20,120 bases of DNA from an uncultured Asticcacaulis sp. (GTDB lineage: Bacteria; Pseudomonadota; Alphaproteobacteria; Caulobacterales; Caulobacteraceae), in contig CAMLLA010000020.1 of the NCBI GenBank assembly GCA_946480525.1, positions 1 to 20,120 of the forward strand, read 5' to 3'. Position numbers and translations under genes: made by a program. Of the stretch, positions 5,918 to 12,459 are shown piece after piece. The notes beneath the pieces are model-generated. The model was given only the letters and a program-made list of their open reading frames with translations, did no database searches and was not told the DNA's origin. Numbering within the stretch: the first letter of the stretch is position 1; each line of letters begins with the position of its first letter.

Positions 5918-7507
5918 CTATTTCTTGGTTGGGTCGAACGGCTTTGCGCCGGGGAGACCCGGCAGGCCACCGAACAGGCCCGAAGGAGGTTTGGCGCCGC
6001 CCAGACCGGGCAGCTGACCGGGAAGTCCGCCCGGAAGCCCACCGGCCCCGAGCTTTTTCAGTTGTTCAAGATCCGGCCCGCCGGGCCCGCCCAGAGCGTT
6101 AGGGTCCATGCCCAGTTGCTTGGCCATCTCCTCGACATTGGGAGGGGCGGCGCCTGCGCCCATGCCGAACATCTTGGCCATCTGGCCCATCATGCCGCGG
6201 CCGTTGGAACGCGCCATCGCCTTGAAGGTATCGGCCATCTGGCGGTGTTGCTTGAGCAGGCGGTTGATTTCCTGGACCTCGACGCCGGCACCGGCCGCGA
6301 TACGGCGCTTGCGCGACGCGTTCAGAAGGTCCGGCTTCTTGCGTTCCAGCTTGGTCATGGACGATATGATCGCCACCTGGCGGTCGAAGGTCTTGTCCGT
6401 GATGTTCGATTCTTCGATCTGCTTCTTGACCTTCTGCACGCCCGGCAGAAGTCCCATAATGCCGCCCAGGCCGCCCATGCGCTTCATCTGCTGCAGCTGG
6501 GTCGCCAGGTCATCGAGGTCGAACTGGCCCTTGGCCATCTTCTTTGCGGCGGCGGCGGCCTTTGCGGCGTCCAGCTCCTGCGCGGCCTTTTCGACCAGGG
6601 CCACGACGTCGCCCTGGCCCAGGATGCGGCCGGCGATGCGGCGGGCATCGAAGACGTCCAACGCATCGATCTTTTCGCCGGCGCCCAGGAACTTGATCGG
6701 CAGGCCGGTCGTGGCGCGCATCGACAGCATGGCGCCGCCACGGGCGTCACCGTCGGCGCGCGTCAGGATCAGGCCGGTCAGCGGCAGGCGCTCATGGAAG
6801 GCGGCGGCCGTGCGCACGGCGTCCTGGCCCGTCAGGCTGTCGGCGACCAGGAAGGTCTCGGTCGGATTGGAAATCTTCGCGATGTCCGCCGCTTCGGTCA
6901 TCAGCGCTTCGTCGAGCGTGGTGCGGCCGGCGGTATCTAGGATCAGGACGTCGAAGCCCTGGATCTTGGCCGCTTGAAGGGCGCGGCGGGTGATGTCGAG
7001 TGCGCTCTGGCCCGCGACGATCGGCAGGAAGTCGACGCCGACCTGTTCCGCCAGGATCTTCAGCTGTTCCATGGCCGCCGGACGGCGGGTGTCGAGCGAA
7101 GCCAGCATGACCTTCTTGCGGTCGAACTTCGACAGGCGCAGGGCCAGCTTGGCGGTCGTGGTCGTCTTACCCGAGCCTTGCAGACCGGCCATCAGGATGA
7201 CGACCGGCGGCACGGCGTTGAGGTTGAGCGGTTCGGCCTCTTCGCCGCCCAGCATCTCGATCAGGCCGTCATAGACGATCTTGACCACCTGGTCGGCGGG
7301 ACGGACGGCCTTGATGATCTCTTCGCCGGTGGCCAGCTCGCGGGCGCGCGTCATGAACTGGCGCACGACCGGCAGGGCGACGTCGGCTTCGAGCAGGGCG
7401 ACACGAACTTCGCGCAGGGCCTCGTCGACGTCCTTTTCCGAAAGGACGCCACGACCCGACAGGCGGTCGAATAGACCGGACAGGCGCTCGTTCAAACTGT
7501 CAAACAT
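5918..7507 (-). CDS. ffh: Signal recognition particle protein Ffh (SRP54)
   Basis: 529 residues: N domain (about 1-85), GTPase G domain (about 100-300) and methionine-rich M domain (about 325-450). GTPase motifs are GLQGSGKTTTT (G1, 108-118), DTRRPAAMEQL (139-149), DTAGR (G3, 191-195), TRADGDARGG (G4, 249-258; Arg replaces the usual Lys) and GAGEK (275-279). The M domain has the 4.5S RNA-binding stretch SRKRRIAAGAGV. With SRP RNA, Ffh targets nascent membrane and secreted proteins to FtsY. The last 80 or so residues form a Gly/Pro/Leu-rich tail (GGLPGGLPGQLPGLGG), longer than in E. coli. The ATG has GAGGA 9 bases upstream. It heads an ffh-rpsP transcription unit. No SRP RNA gene was recognised nearby. 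Confidence 0.98.
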   Translation of the reverse strand: MFDSLNERLSGLFDRLSGRGVLSEKDVDEALREVRVALLEADVALPVVRQFMTRARELATGEEIIKAVRPADQVVKIVYDGLIEMLGGEEAEPLNLNAVPPVVILMAGLQGSGKTTTTAKLALRLSKFDRKKVMLASLDTRRPAAMEQLKILAEQVGVDFLPIVAGQSALDITRRALQAAKIQGFDVLILDTAGRTTLDEALMTEAADIAKISNPTETFLVADSLTGQDAVRTAAAFHERLPLTGLILTRADGDARGGAMLSMRATTGLPIKFLGAGEKIDALDVFDARRIAGRILGQGDVVALVEKAAQELDAAKAAAAAKKMAKGQFDLDDLATQLQQMKRMGGLGGIMGLLPGVQKVKKQIEESNITDKTFDRQVAIISSMTKLERKKPDLLNASRKRRIAAGAGVEVQEINRLLKQHRQMADTFKAMARSNGRGMMGQMAKMFGMGAGAAPPNVEEMAKQLGMDPNALGGPGGPDLEQLKKLGAGGLPGGLPGQLPGLGGAKPPSGLFGGLPGLPGAKPFDPTKK

Positions 7508-7544
7508 GCTCTCAATTCCTCTGGCTATTTACGCCTTTGCCGCA

Positions 7545-7582
7545 AACAGAAAATCCCCGAGGGCGCCACGCGCTGTCGGGGA
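7545..7582 (-). terminator. Hairpin terminator/attenuator between glycosyltransferase and ffh
   Basis: On the minus strand, TCCCCGA (7582-7576) pairs with TCGGGGA (7560-7554), with an inner GCGC-GTG-GCGC stem, followed by TTTTCTGTT. It lies 140 bases beyond the glycosyltransferase stop and 47 bases before the ffh ATG. It either ends the upstream transcript or, if ffh transcripts begin above it, acts as a leader attenuator. Confidence 0.65.
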
Positions 7583-7721
7583 GCCTTCCGATCCTCATTG
7601 CATCAGTATGCAGGGGCGTGATCGAAAAGGGTTTGTAACAAGGGCGCAAAAGGCTTGCGCGGATGTGGCGGGTGCAATGCGCCAAACGGCCGCAAGAGTC
7701 AATAGAGGAATGACTTTGCGC
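7583..7721. other. Gene-free stretch upstream of ffh
   Basis: No gene is seen. Two small palindromes are present: TGCAT-CAGT-ATGCA (7599-7612) and GCGCAA-AAGGC-TTGCGC (7644-7660, inner bases approximate). No convincing ffh promoter could be fixed, and I do not see the conserved GGUCAGGUCCGGAAGGAAGC-type core of SRP RNA. Confidence 0.5.
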
Positions 7722-8978
7722 TTAAATCCAGCGGTTGAACGGCAGGGTGGCCAGGATTTCGGTCTGCCATGGCATATGCAATGCGGCAATCGCCTGCCTG
7801 CCGTTTTCGCGCATATGCCGTCTGTCGGAGGACGTCCCCACAAGCTTGCGGATTGCACCGGCCGCCGCATCAAGGTCGGGATCGGCCCACACCTGATCAG
7901 GATCGTTCTCCAGTCCGGTGTAGGGGCCTTCGCGATCATCGATACGGATCATGGCAGCCGGGATCAGATAGGAATTCTCTGTCGTCATGAAGTCGATATT
8001 GCCGGACCATCCGGTGGCGATGACCGGTACGCCCGCCGCCATGGCTTCGGCCAGCGGCAGTCCGAATCCTTCCGCCCTGTGCAAGGACAACACGCCATCG
8101 AAGCTGGCGATGAAGGTGTCCATATCAGTATCGTTCAGCGCCTCGGCGATGAGCTGGATGTCGGCACGCTCGGCCAGCACGGCGTTCAGCCGCTGTTCGG
8201 TCGCGCGGTCCATGCCCAGGTCGCTGACCTTGAGGGTCAGCCGCGCTGTCTCGGCCGGAACGGGAAAGGCGCGTATCCACGCGTCGATATTGCCCCACGG
8301 ATTTTTGCGGATGTTGGAAGACTTGACGTCGAAGAGGCTGAGGACCTCGCACAGCTCCGCCTGCAGGCCGAAGGTCTGGCGGATTGCGGCGATTTCGGCA
8401 TGGCCGTGGGGTGGAGGCAGGGCGACCGGATGCGGCATTATGCGCAGGCGCGGGGTCAGGTCGTCACGTCCGGCGGCCACGAAGGTCCGCGTCACGGCGT
8501 CGAAGACAAACTGGCTGGGCACCCATATCTCGTGCAGGTAATCGGCGGTGAACACCCAGCTTTGCGGCGCCTTTGGTGTTTCCCAGGCCCAATATCCTAT
8601 GCGATAGCGATCGGCCCAGCTGGCCGGATCATGGGCCATCAACGCGACGAGGGCTTCTGCCGGATTGGCGTGAATGTACCAGACGCCCCCCTGACCGGGC
8701 AGGTCCATGCCGCCGGCAAGAAACCGCTTGAACGCCGGACGCAGGTCGTGCTCGGCAAAGGTATAGCCGGCCGCCTTGAACGCCGTCGCCGATAACCGGC
8801 CGGCACGACCAATGCCGAGAGTCTCATTGAGGAAGCCGGAAACCACGAAGTCCCCGGGCCGAAGCGCCGCGTCGCCCGCCTTGGTCCATGAACGGCTTCG
8901 CCACTGGGCCAGACGCTGCAAAGCACCGTGGATCAGCGGTAACCGAAATCTAAGTGGGATATGCCTTATCAGGCTCAT
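7722..8978 (-). CDS. GT-B fold glycosyltransferase (GT4-like)
   Basis: 418 residues. The C-terminal half carries the retaining GT4-type signature: SLHRAEGFGLPLAEAMAAGVP with the E-x7-E pair at Glu303 and Glu311, then VIATGWSGNIDFM. This region binds the nucleotide-sugar donor in GT-B enzymes. The N-terminal half (SGFLNETLGIGRAGRLSATAFKAAG) resembles acceptor domains of GT4 proteins that build capsule, lipopolysaccharide or exopolysaccharide. No signal peptide or clear transmembrane segment is seen, so it probably acts at the inner face of the membrane. Donor and acceptor are unknown. It stands alone between a small orphan gene and ffh, with terminator-like hairpins on both sides, rather than in a polysaccharide cluster. 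The start at 8978 is the first ATG of the open frame; only a weak GGA precedes it. Confidence 0.85.
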   Translation of the reverse strand: MSLIRHIPLRFRLPLIHGALQRLAQWRSRSWTKAGDAALRPGDFVVSGFLNETLGIGRAGRLSATAFKAAGYTFAEHDLRPAFKRFLAGGMDLPGQGGVWYIHANPAEALVALMAHDPASWADRYRIGYWAWETPKAPQSWVFTADYLHEIWVPSQFVFDAVTRTFVAAGRDDLTPRLRIMPHPVALPPPHGHAEIAAIRQTFGLQAELCEVLSLFDVKSSNIRKNPWGNIDAWIRAFPVPAETARLTLKVSDLGMDRATEQRLNAVLAERADIQLIAEALNDTDMDTFIASFDGVLSLHRAEGFGLPLAEAMAAGVPVIATGWSGNIDFMTTENSYLIPAAMIRIDDREGPYTGLENDPDQVWADPDLDAAAGAIRKLVGTSSDRRHMRENGRQAIAALHMPWQTEILATLPFNRWI

Positions 8979-9017
8979 TGGCGGTCCGGATCAGTTCGCG
9001 CCGAACCTATCGCGATT

Positions 9018-9039
9018 GAAAAACCGGGTCCAGCCCCGG
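9018..9039 (-). terminator. Probable terminator after the small orphan gene
   Basis: On the minus strand, CCGGG-GCTGGA-CCCGG (9039-9024) is followed by TTTTTC. It lies 11 bases after the stop of the small gene and before the glycosyltransferase. The stem is short (5 pairs) but all GC. Confidence 0.5.
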
Positions 9040-9050
9040 GGGTACAAGCC

Positions 9051-9278
9051 TTAAAGGCCCAGCCACTTGCGGCGTTGGGTCCAGTAGGATTGGAAACGGT
9101 CGGCCTGGATGTCGTTTTCGAACGTAACGACCTTGATCTGCTCGGCGCCGCGTGTATCCGCACGCACGGAAATGGCATCGGCTTCGCCAACGGCAGCGGC
9201 TTCAACGAATTTGAAAAAAGCTCCGAAGAAGGCTTCCTGCTCCGACGCCGAGTTTACGTTGAATTCTACACTGACCAC
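9051..9278 (-). CDS. Small conserved-looking protein of unknown function (75 aa)
   Basis: I do not recognise a family. The frame starts with GTG and reads VVSVEFNVNSASEQEAF, continues through AAAVGEADAISVRADTRG, and ends QSYWTQRRKWLGL. A good Shine-Dalgarno AAGAGG (9285-9290) sits 6 bases before the GTG, which fixes the start. Composition is that of a soluble acidic protein, with no Cys and no signal or membrane segment. Alternating strand-like and helix-like stretches suggest a small alpha/beta fold. A terminator-like hairpin follows and a palindrome-rich gap precedes it, so it is probably its own transcription unit. The ribosome binding site and protein-like composition make it more than a chance frame. 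Confidence 0.6.
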   Translation of the reverse strand: MVSVEFNVNSASEQEAFFGAFFKFVEAAAVGEADAISVRADTRGAEQIKVVTFENDIQADRFQSYWTQRRKWLGL

Positions 9279-9352
9279 GCTACACCTCTTATATACCCCG
9301 CCGACCTTAGTGCCTGATAATCAGCCCGGTCGATGTGAAGCCCGTGTCGATA

Positions 9353-9385
9353 TTGTCAAGGTTTGACAAATGTGTGCAATGCACA
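9353..9385. promoter_or_regulatory. Two adjacent perfect palindromes, candidate regulator sites
   Basis: A 7-3-7 inverted repeat (TTGTCAA/TTGACAA, 9353-9369) is followed three bases later by a 6-1-6 palindrome (TGTGCA/TGCACA, 9373-9385). They lie 75 to 107 bases upstream of the small orphan gene start. No T tract accompanies them, so protein binding is more likely than termination. Confidence 0.4.
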
Positions 9386-9466
9386 ATGAGAAGTGAAGCC
9401 TAAATCCAGACGCGAGTCAAAAGATTAAACGATTTTCTGATGTCTCGTAGTTGTGGGTGTGGCGTG

Positions 9467-9485
9467 TTTGCCGCAAAACGGCAAA
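9467..9485. terminator. Hairpin downstream of aminotransferase
   Basis: TTTGCCG-CAAAA-CGGCAAA is a perfect 7-base stem about 100 bases after the aminotransferase stop. Only a mixed T-poor sequence follows on the minus strand, so a terminator role is uncertain. Confidence 0.3.
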
Positions 9486-9586
9486 ACTAATCCACAGTTC
9501 GGTAACGGCCGGACCCTTTTTTGCCGATATGAAACAGGTCGTCAGCGACCGCAGGCCCGTTGATCGCTACTCCCGCCTGAGTCGTT

Positions 9587-10798
9587 TTATGCGACCTTTA
9601 CGGTAGGCTTGGCCTCGGGCCTGGCGTCCGGCAGCAGCAGCTTCTTGATATTGCGGGCGGCTTGCCTGATGCGGTGTTCGTTTTCGACCAGACCGATACG
9701 GACATAGCCTTCGCCATATTCACCGAAGCCAAGGCCTGGTGCGACGGCAACATGCGCCTCTTCGATCAGCAGTTTGGCGAACTCGATCGAGCCCATGTGC
9801 TCGAACTTCGGCGGAATCTTTGCCCAGGCAAACATCGATGCTGGCGGCGGCGGGATATCCCAGCCGGCGCGCTTCATCGATTCTATGAGAACATCGCGGC
9901 GCGACTTATAGGTCGCACGGATTTCCTCGACATTGTCCTGGGGGCCGTTGAGCGCGGCGGCGGCGGCCACCTGGATCGGCGCGAAACCGCCATAGTCGAG
10001 ATAGGACTTCACGCGCGCCAGGGCGGCGCAGATCTGGGAATTGCCGACAACCATGCCGACGCGCCAGCCGGCCATGGCATAGGTCTTGGACAGGGAGTTG
10101 ATTTCGACGGACCGTTCCATCGCGCCTTCGACCTGCAGCAGGGACGGCGGCGGGTTATTGTCGAAATAGATTTCCGAATAGGCGATGTCGGACAGGACCA
10201 GCAGGTCGTACTTCTTCGCCAGCCGGATGACCTCCTTATAGAAGTCGAGATCGACCCATTGCGCGGTCGGGTTAGACGGATAGGAGACGATCATGATCGA
10301 TGGCGTCGGCACCGAGTGCTTCACGGCCTTGTCTATGCCTGACAGATATTGCTCCGGCGACAGGGCCGGGACGTGGCGAATGACGCCGCCGGCCATCAGG
10401 AAGCCAAAGGCGTGGATGGGATAGGCGGGGTTCGGGCAGATGACCGTATCGCCGGGCGCCGTGATCGCCATGGCCAGGTTGGCGAAGCCTTCCTTGGAAC
10501 CGAGCGTGGCGACGACTTCGGTTTCGGGGTTCAGTTTCACGCCGTAGCGGCGGTCATAGTAACCGGCCATGGCCTTGCGCAGGCCCTGGACACCCTTGGA
10601 GACGGAGTAGCCGTGAGTCTTGGGCTTCTTCACCGTCTCGATCAGCTTGTCGACGATGTGGGGCGCGGTCGCCATGTCCGGATTGCCCATGCCGAAGTCG
10701 ATGACATCTACGCCTTCGCCACGCAAGCGTGCCTTGACCTTGTTGACCTCTTCAAAAACGTATGGGGGCAGGCGGCGGATACGGTAAAAGTCGCGCAT
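9587..10798 (-). CDS. Class I/II PLP aminotransferase, AlaC-like (alanine/aspartate transaminase)
   Basis: 403 residues, fold type I. The PLP-binding lysine is Lys238 in NSLSKTYAMAGWRVG; Asn176 (YPSNPTAQ) and Asp204 (LSDIAYSEIYF) contact the cofactor; a C-terminal Arg in EGYVRIGLVEN binds the substrate carboxylate. The opening RIRRLPPYVFEEVN and DVIDFGMGNPD match the AlaC (YfdZ) group, which makes alanine from pyruvate with glutamate. In other bacteria close relatives are annotated as aspartate or LL-diaminopimelate aminotransferases, so exact substrate is open. I start at ATG 10798; an upstream in-frame TTG at 10828 would add ten non-conserved residues. No strong Shine-Dalgarno precedes the ATG. 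It appears monocistronic. Confidence 0.9.
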   Translation of the reverse strand: MRDFYRIRRLPPYVFEEVNKVKARLRGEGVDVIDFGMGNPDMATAPHIVDKLIETVKKPKTHGYSVSKGVQGLRKAMAGYYDRRYGVKLNPETEVVATLGSKEGFANLAMAITAPGDTVICPNPAYPIHAFGFLMAGGVIRHVPALSPEQYLSGIDKAVKHSVPTPSIMIVSYPSNPTAQWVDLDFYKEVIRLAKKYDLLVLSDIAYSEIYFDNNPPPSLLQVEGAMERSVEINSLSKTYAMAGWRVGMVVGNSQICAALARVKSYLDYGGFAPIQVAAAAALNGPQDNVEEIRATYKSRRDVLIESMKRAGWDIPPPPASMFAWAKIPPKFEHMGSIEFAKLLIEEAHVAVAPGLGFGEYGEGYVRIGLVENEHRIRQAARNIKKLLLPDARPEAKPTVKVA

Positions 10799-10927
10799 GG
10801 GATGGCTGTCTGGGGATGAACAAAACAAGAGTTGCCGTCATATTGCCTATGTTTTGTCGTTTGTCATCCCACGATATTTATTTTTTTAGGAAATTTTTGC
10901 GCCATATGAAATAAATTGCGAAACGCC
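10799..10927. other. AT-rich gap between aminotransferase and arsR-type gene
   Basis: This 129-base gap is more AT-rich than its surroundings, especially 10871-10925 (runs of T and A). It should hold the aminotransferase promoter and the end of the SRPBCC-arsR transcript, but I could not fix either element with confidence. No gene is seen. Confidence 0.4.
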
Positions 10928-11242
10928 TTAGTCTTCGACGTGATGCCGCAACCGGGCCAGGCGATCGTCCCAATGACGCGACAAAAGGTCGAGCGTCCGG
11001 CGCGCGCGGTCGATCGCAGGCGCTTCAAGCTGCCATAGGGTAACCCGCCCGATGCGTTCGTGTCTGACAAGGCCTGCCTTTTCGAGAACCTGGAGATGCT
11101 TGGTCACGGCCTGACGTGTCATGGCCGCGCCCGTGCTCAGGCGCACGATGGGTGAGGGGCCTTCGGCGATAAGGCGGGCAACGAGTGCCAGGCGCGTTTC
11201 GTCGCCAAGCGCCGCGAAAACCTCAGCCGGTTCAGCGGGCAA
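10928..11242 (-). CDS. ArsR-family winged-helix regulator without metal-site cysteines
   Basis: 104 residues. The opening EVFAALGDETRLALVARL and the recognition region MTRQAVTKHLQVLEKAGLVRHERIGRVTLWQL define an ArsR/SmtB-type winged helix. There is no cysteine anywhere, so the usual metal-sensing ELCVCD site is absent. The best start is TTG at 11242, which overlaps the upstream SRPBCC gene by 11 bases and has GAGG six bases before it; no ATG or GTG lies nearby in frame. The pair is expected to be coupled. In many genomes the regulator precedes its SRPBCC partner; here it follows. Palindromes before the SRPBCC gene are good candidates for its binding sites, which would make this an autoregulated operon. 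Confidence 0.88.
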   Translation of the reverse strand: MPAEPAEVFAALGDETRLALVARLIAEGPSPIVRLSTGAAMTRQAVTKHLQVLEKAGLVRHERIGRVTLWQLEAPAIDRARRTLDLLSRHWDDRLARLRHHVED

Positions 11243-11720
11243 GCCAGGCCTCGACCATATGAATCTGCGCTTCCCAGCCGCCTTCGTTCGACGTAAACGC
11301 CTCGGCCTGGCGTTCGGGCGGCAGTTTGCTGAACCCGGATTCGGTAATGGTCAGGTGGGTGCCGCCATCCAGGGGCCTCAGTTCGAAGGTTACAAGGGTC
11401 TCGGGCTCGCCCGCATAATCCTTGCCTTCATCTACGGCATATGGGTGCCAGCGAAAGCTGAACAGGTTCTGCGGTTCGATACGGTCGATGACGATATTGA
11501 ACGGATGGCCGTCATAGGGCTTCTGCATTTCGGCGATCTCGTCATTGACGACGGTCGGCGTCATCCGGCCGGCCATGGCTTGACCGGCAATGAAGGGGCC
11601 GGTGAACCGGCAGCCGAACCACTGGCCAAATTCCGTAGAATCCGTAATGGCGCGCCAGACGCGGTCTGGCGAAGCCTTGAGCTGTATGGATTTAACAATA
11701 GCATCTGGCGTATCGGTCAT
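11232..11720 (-). CDS. SRPBCC-superfamily protein (AHSA1/START-like)
   Basis: 162 residues in one domain. The opening IVKSIQLKASPDRVWRAITDSTEFGQWFGC and the C-terminal GGTHLTITESGF...EGGWEAQIHMVEAWL are typical of the AHSA1-like SRPBCC (helix-grip) group. The fold forms a hydrophobic cavity that binds small ligands; physiological roles of bacterial members paired with ArsR regulators are mostly unknown. The ATG has CGGAGG five bases upstream, within the loop and arm of a palindrome (11722-11737). The gene overlaps the ArsR-type gene that follows. No signal peptide is present, so it should be cytoplasmic. Confidence 0.88.
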   Translation of the reverse strand: MTDTPDAIVKSIQLKASPDRVWRAITDSTEFGQWFGCRFTGPFIAGQAMAGRMTPTVVNDEIAEMQKPYDGHPFNIVIDRIEPQNLFSFRWHPYAVDEGKDYAGEPETLVTFELRPLDGGTHLTITESGFSKLPPERQAEAFTSNEGGWEAQIHMVEAWLAR

Positions 11721-11721
11721 G

Positions 11722-11737
11722 GCAACCTCCGGGTTGC
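11722..11737. promoter_or_regulatory. Operator-like palindrome 2, overlapping SRPBCC ribosome binding site
   Basis: GCAACC-TCCG-GGTTGC has the same core (GCAACY-N4-RGTTGC) as the palindrome at 11762-11779, with centres 41 bases apart. On the mRNA it would form a hairpin that partly hides the CGGAGG ribosome binding site, so it could act at either DNA or RNA level. Confidence 0.5.
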
Positions 11738-11752
11738 ATAATGTACCCGTCG

Positions 11753-11779
11753 ATTATAATTAGCAACTAAAAAGTTGCT
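11753..11779 (-). promoter_or_regulatory. SRPBCC-arsR promoter with ArsR-type operator
   Basis: On the minus strand a perfect TATAAT (11758-11753) lies just downstream of AGCAACT-N4-AGTTGCT (11762-11779). The palindrome fills the spacer of the promoter; a TTGAGC 19 bases upstream of the -10 is the nearest -35 candidate. A repressor bound there would block RNA polymerase. The palindrome also lies about 80 bases upstream of the divergent methyltransferase-like gene. Confidence 0.65.
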
Positions 11780-11857
11780 CAACAATGTATGTCTATGAAA
11801 TGCAAGGCAATCGGCTTATGCTGGTGGCATTATTCGCCGATTGGGTAACGATCCACA

Positions 11858-12298
11858 ATGAAACTGCCGCCGCCCGTGCTTGTTGGCATAATCGCCGTCG
11901 CCATGATTGCCAGCCGGGTATGGTTCCCGGGCGCCGTCCTGTTCGGTCCACCGTGGGTGAATATAGGCCTTCTCGGGATTTTTGGCGGTCTGTACATCGC
12001 CTTGTCGACGGCCAGTCAGTTTCGTCACGCCCATACCAATATCAAGCCGTTCAACGACCCTGATGTGCTTGTGACCGATGGTTGGTTCAAGGTGAGCCGC
12101 AACCCGATGTATCTCGGCTTTGCCCTGTTTCTTACGGGCATTGCGATTGGCACGGGCGCTCTTGTTCCGCTGATCCTGGCGGTGCTGTTCGTCGTTATCG
12201 CCGACCGCTGGTATATTCAGTACGAAGAAGCGGCCATGCTGCGCGTATTCGGTGAGGCGTATAAGGATTATTGCCGCAGCGTTCGCCGCTGGCTCTAA
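11858..12298 (+). CDS. Small integral-membrane methyltransferase-like protein (ICMT/PEMT family)
   Basis: 146 residues with hydrophobic segments near 6-23, 36-52 and 86-115. The family signature is present: TDGWFKVSRNPMYLG (73-87), then EEAAMLRVFGEAYKDYCRSVRRW (123-145). This region binds S-adenosylmethionine in isoprenylcysteine carboxyl and phospholipid N-methyltransferases. Bacterial members of this size act on unknown substrates, and protein methylation is unlikely to be the true reaction. The start at 11858 gives the standard short N-terminus (MKLPPPVLVG); the Shine-Dalgarno is weak. It is divergent from the SRPBCC-arsR operon and might share its operator. It converges on glmS across a structured repeat. 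Confidence 0.82.
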   Translation: MKLPPPVLVGIIAVAMIASRVWFPGAVLFGPPWVNIGLLGIFGGLYIALSTASQFRHAHTNIKPFNDPDVLVTDGWFKVSRNPMYLGFALFLTGIAIGTGALVPLILAVLFVVIADRWYIQYEEAAMLRVFGEAYKDYCRSVRRWL

Positions 12299-12300
12299 TT

Positions 12301-12455
12301 CCTTCTCCCTGCTTGCGGGGTATAGCACAGCGAAAGTACAGCTTTCGCCAGCGATGGGTGGTCCGTAGGACTGGATGAGGGGCTAAAACTGTTTCCGCGC
12401 CCTCGCCTGCTGAAGCTGCCCCTCACCCTAACCCTCTCCCCGCAAGCAGGAAGAG
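12301..12455. repeat. Structured intergenic repeat with inverted ends
   Basis: The ends carry inverted CCTGCTTGCGGGG (12308-12320) and CCCCGCAAGCAGG (12438-12450). Inside are a hairpin GCGAAAG-TACAG-CTTTCGC (12330-12348) and a longer pair TGAGGGGC (12376-12383)/GCCCCTCA (12418-12425). The right end with its CCCTCACCCTAACCCTCTCC stretch resembles a dispersed proteobacterial intergenic repeat that I know from memory in many genomes. It lies between convergent genes and probably serves as a bidirectional terminator region. Confidence 0.7.
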
Positions 12456-12459
12456 GGGA

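Larger units (their letters stand above)
9279..9586. other. Palindrome-rich gene-free region between aminotransferase and small orphan gene
   Basis: No gene is seen in these 308 bases. They hold TTGTCAA-GGT-TTGACAA (9353-9369), TGTGCA-A-TGCACA (9373-9385) and TTTGCCG-CAAAA-CGGCAAA (9467-9485). The two arms of the first site each contain TTGACA, so it could carry -35 elements in both directions, but no good -10 partner was found. The third may help end aminotransferase transcripts. Confidence 0.55.

Noticed and set aside
7583..7721. SRP RNA (ffs) or tRNA gene upstream of ffh
   Set aside because: Neither the conserved SRP RNA apical core nor tRNA T-loop and acceptor features could be seen in this gap.
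9485..9497. DnaA-box-like TAATCCACAG near the aminotransferase 3' end
   Set aside because: A single site with a mismatch and no cluster, AT-rich unwinding region or replication gene nearby; chance occurrence is likely.
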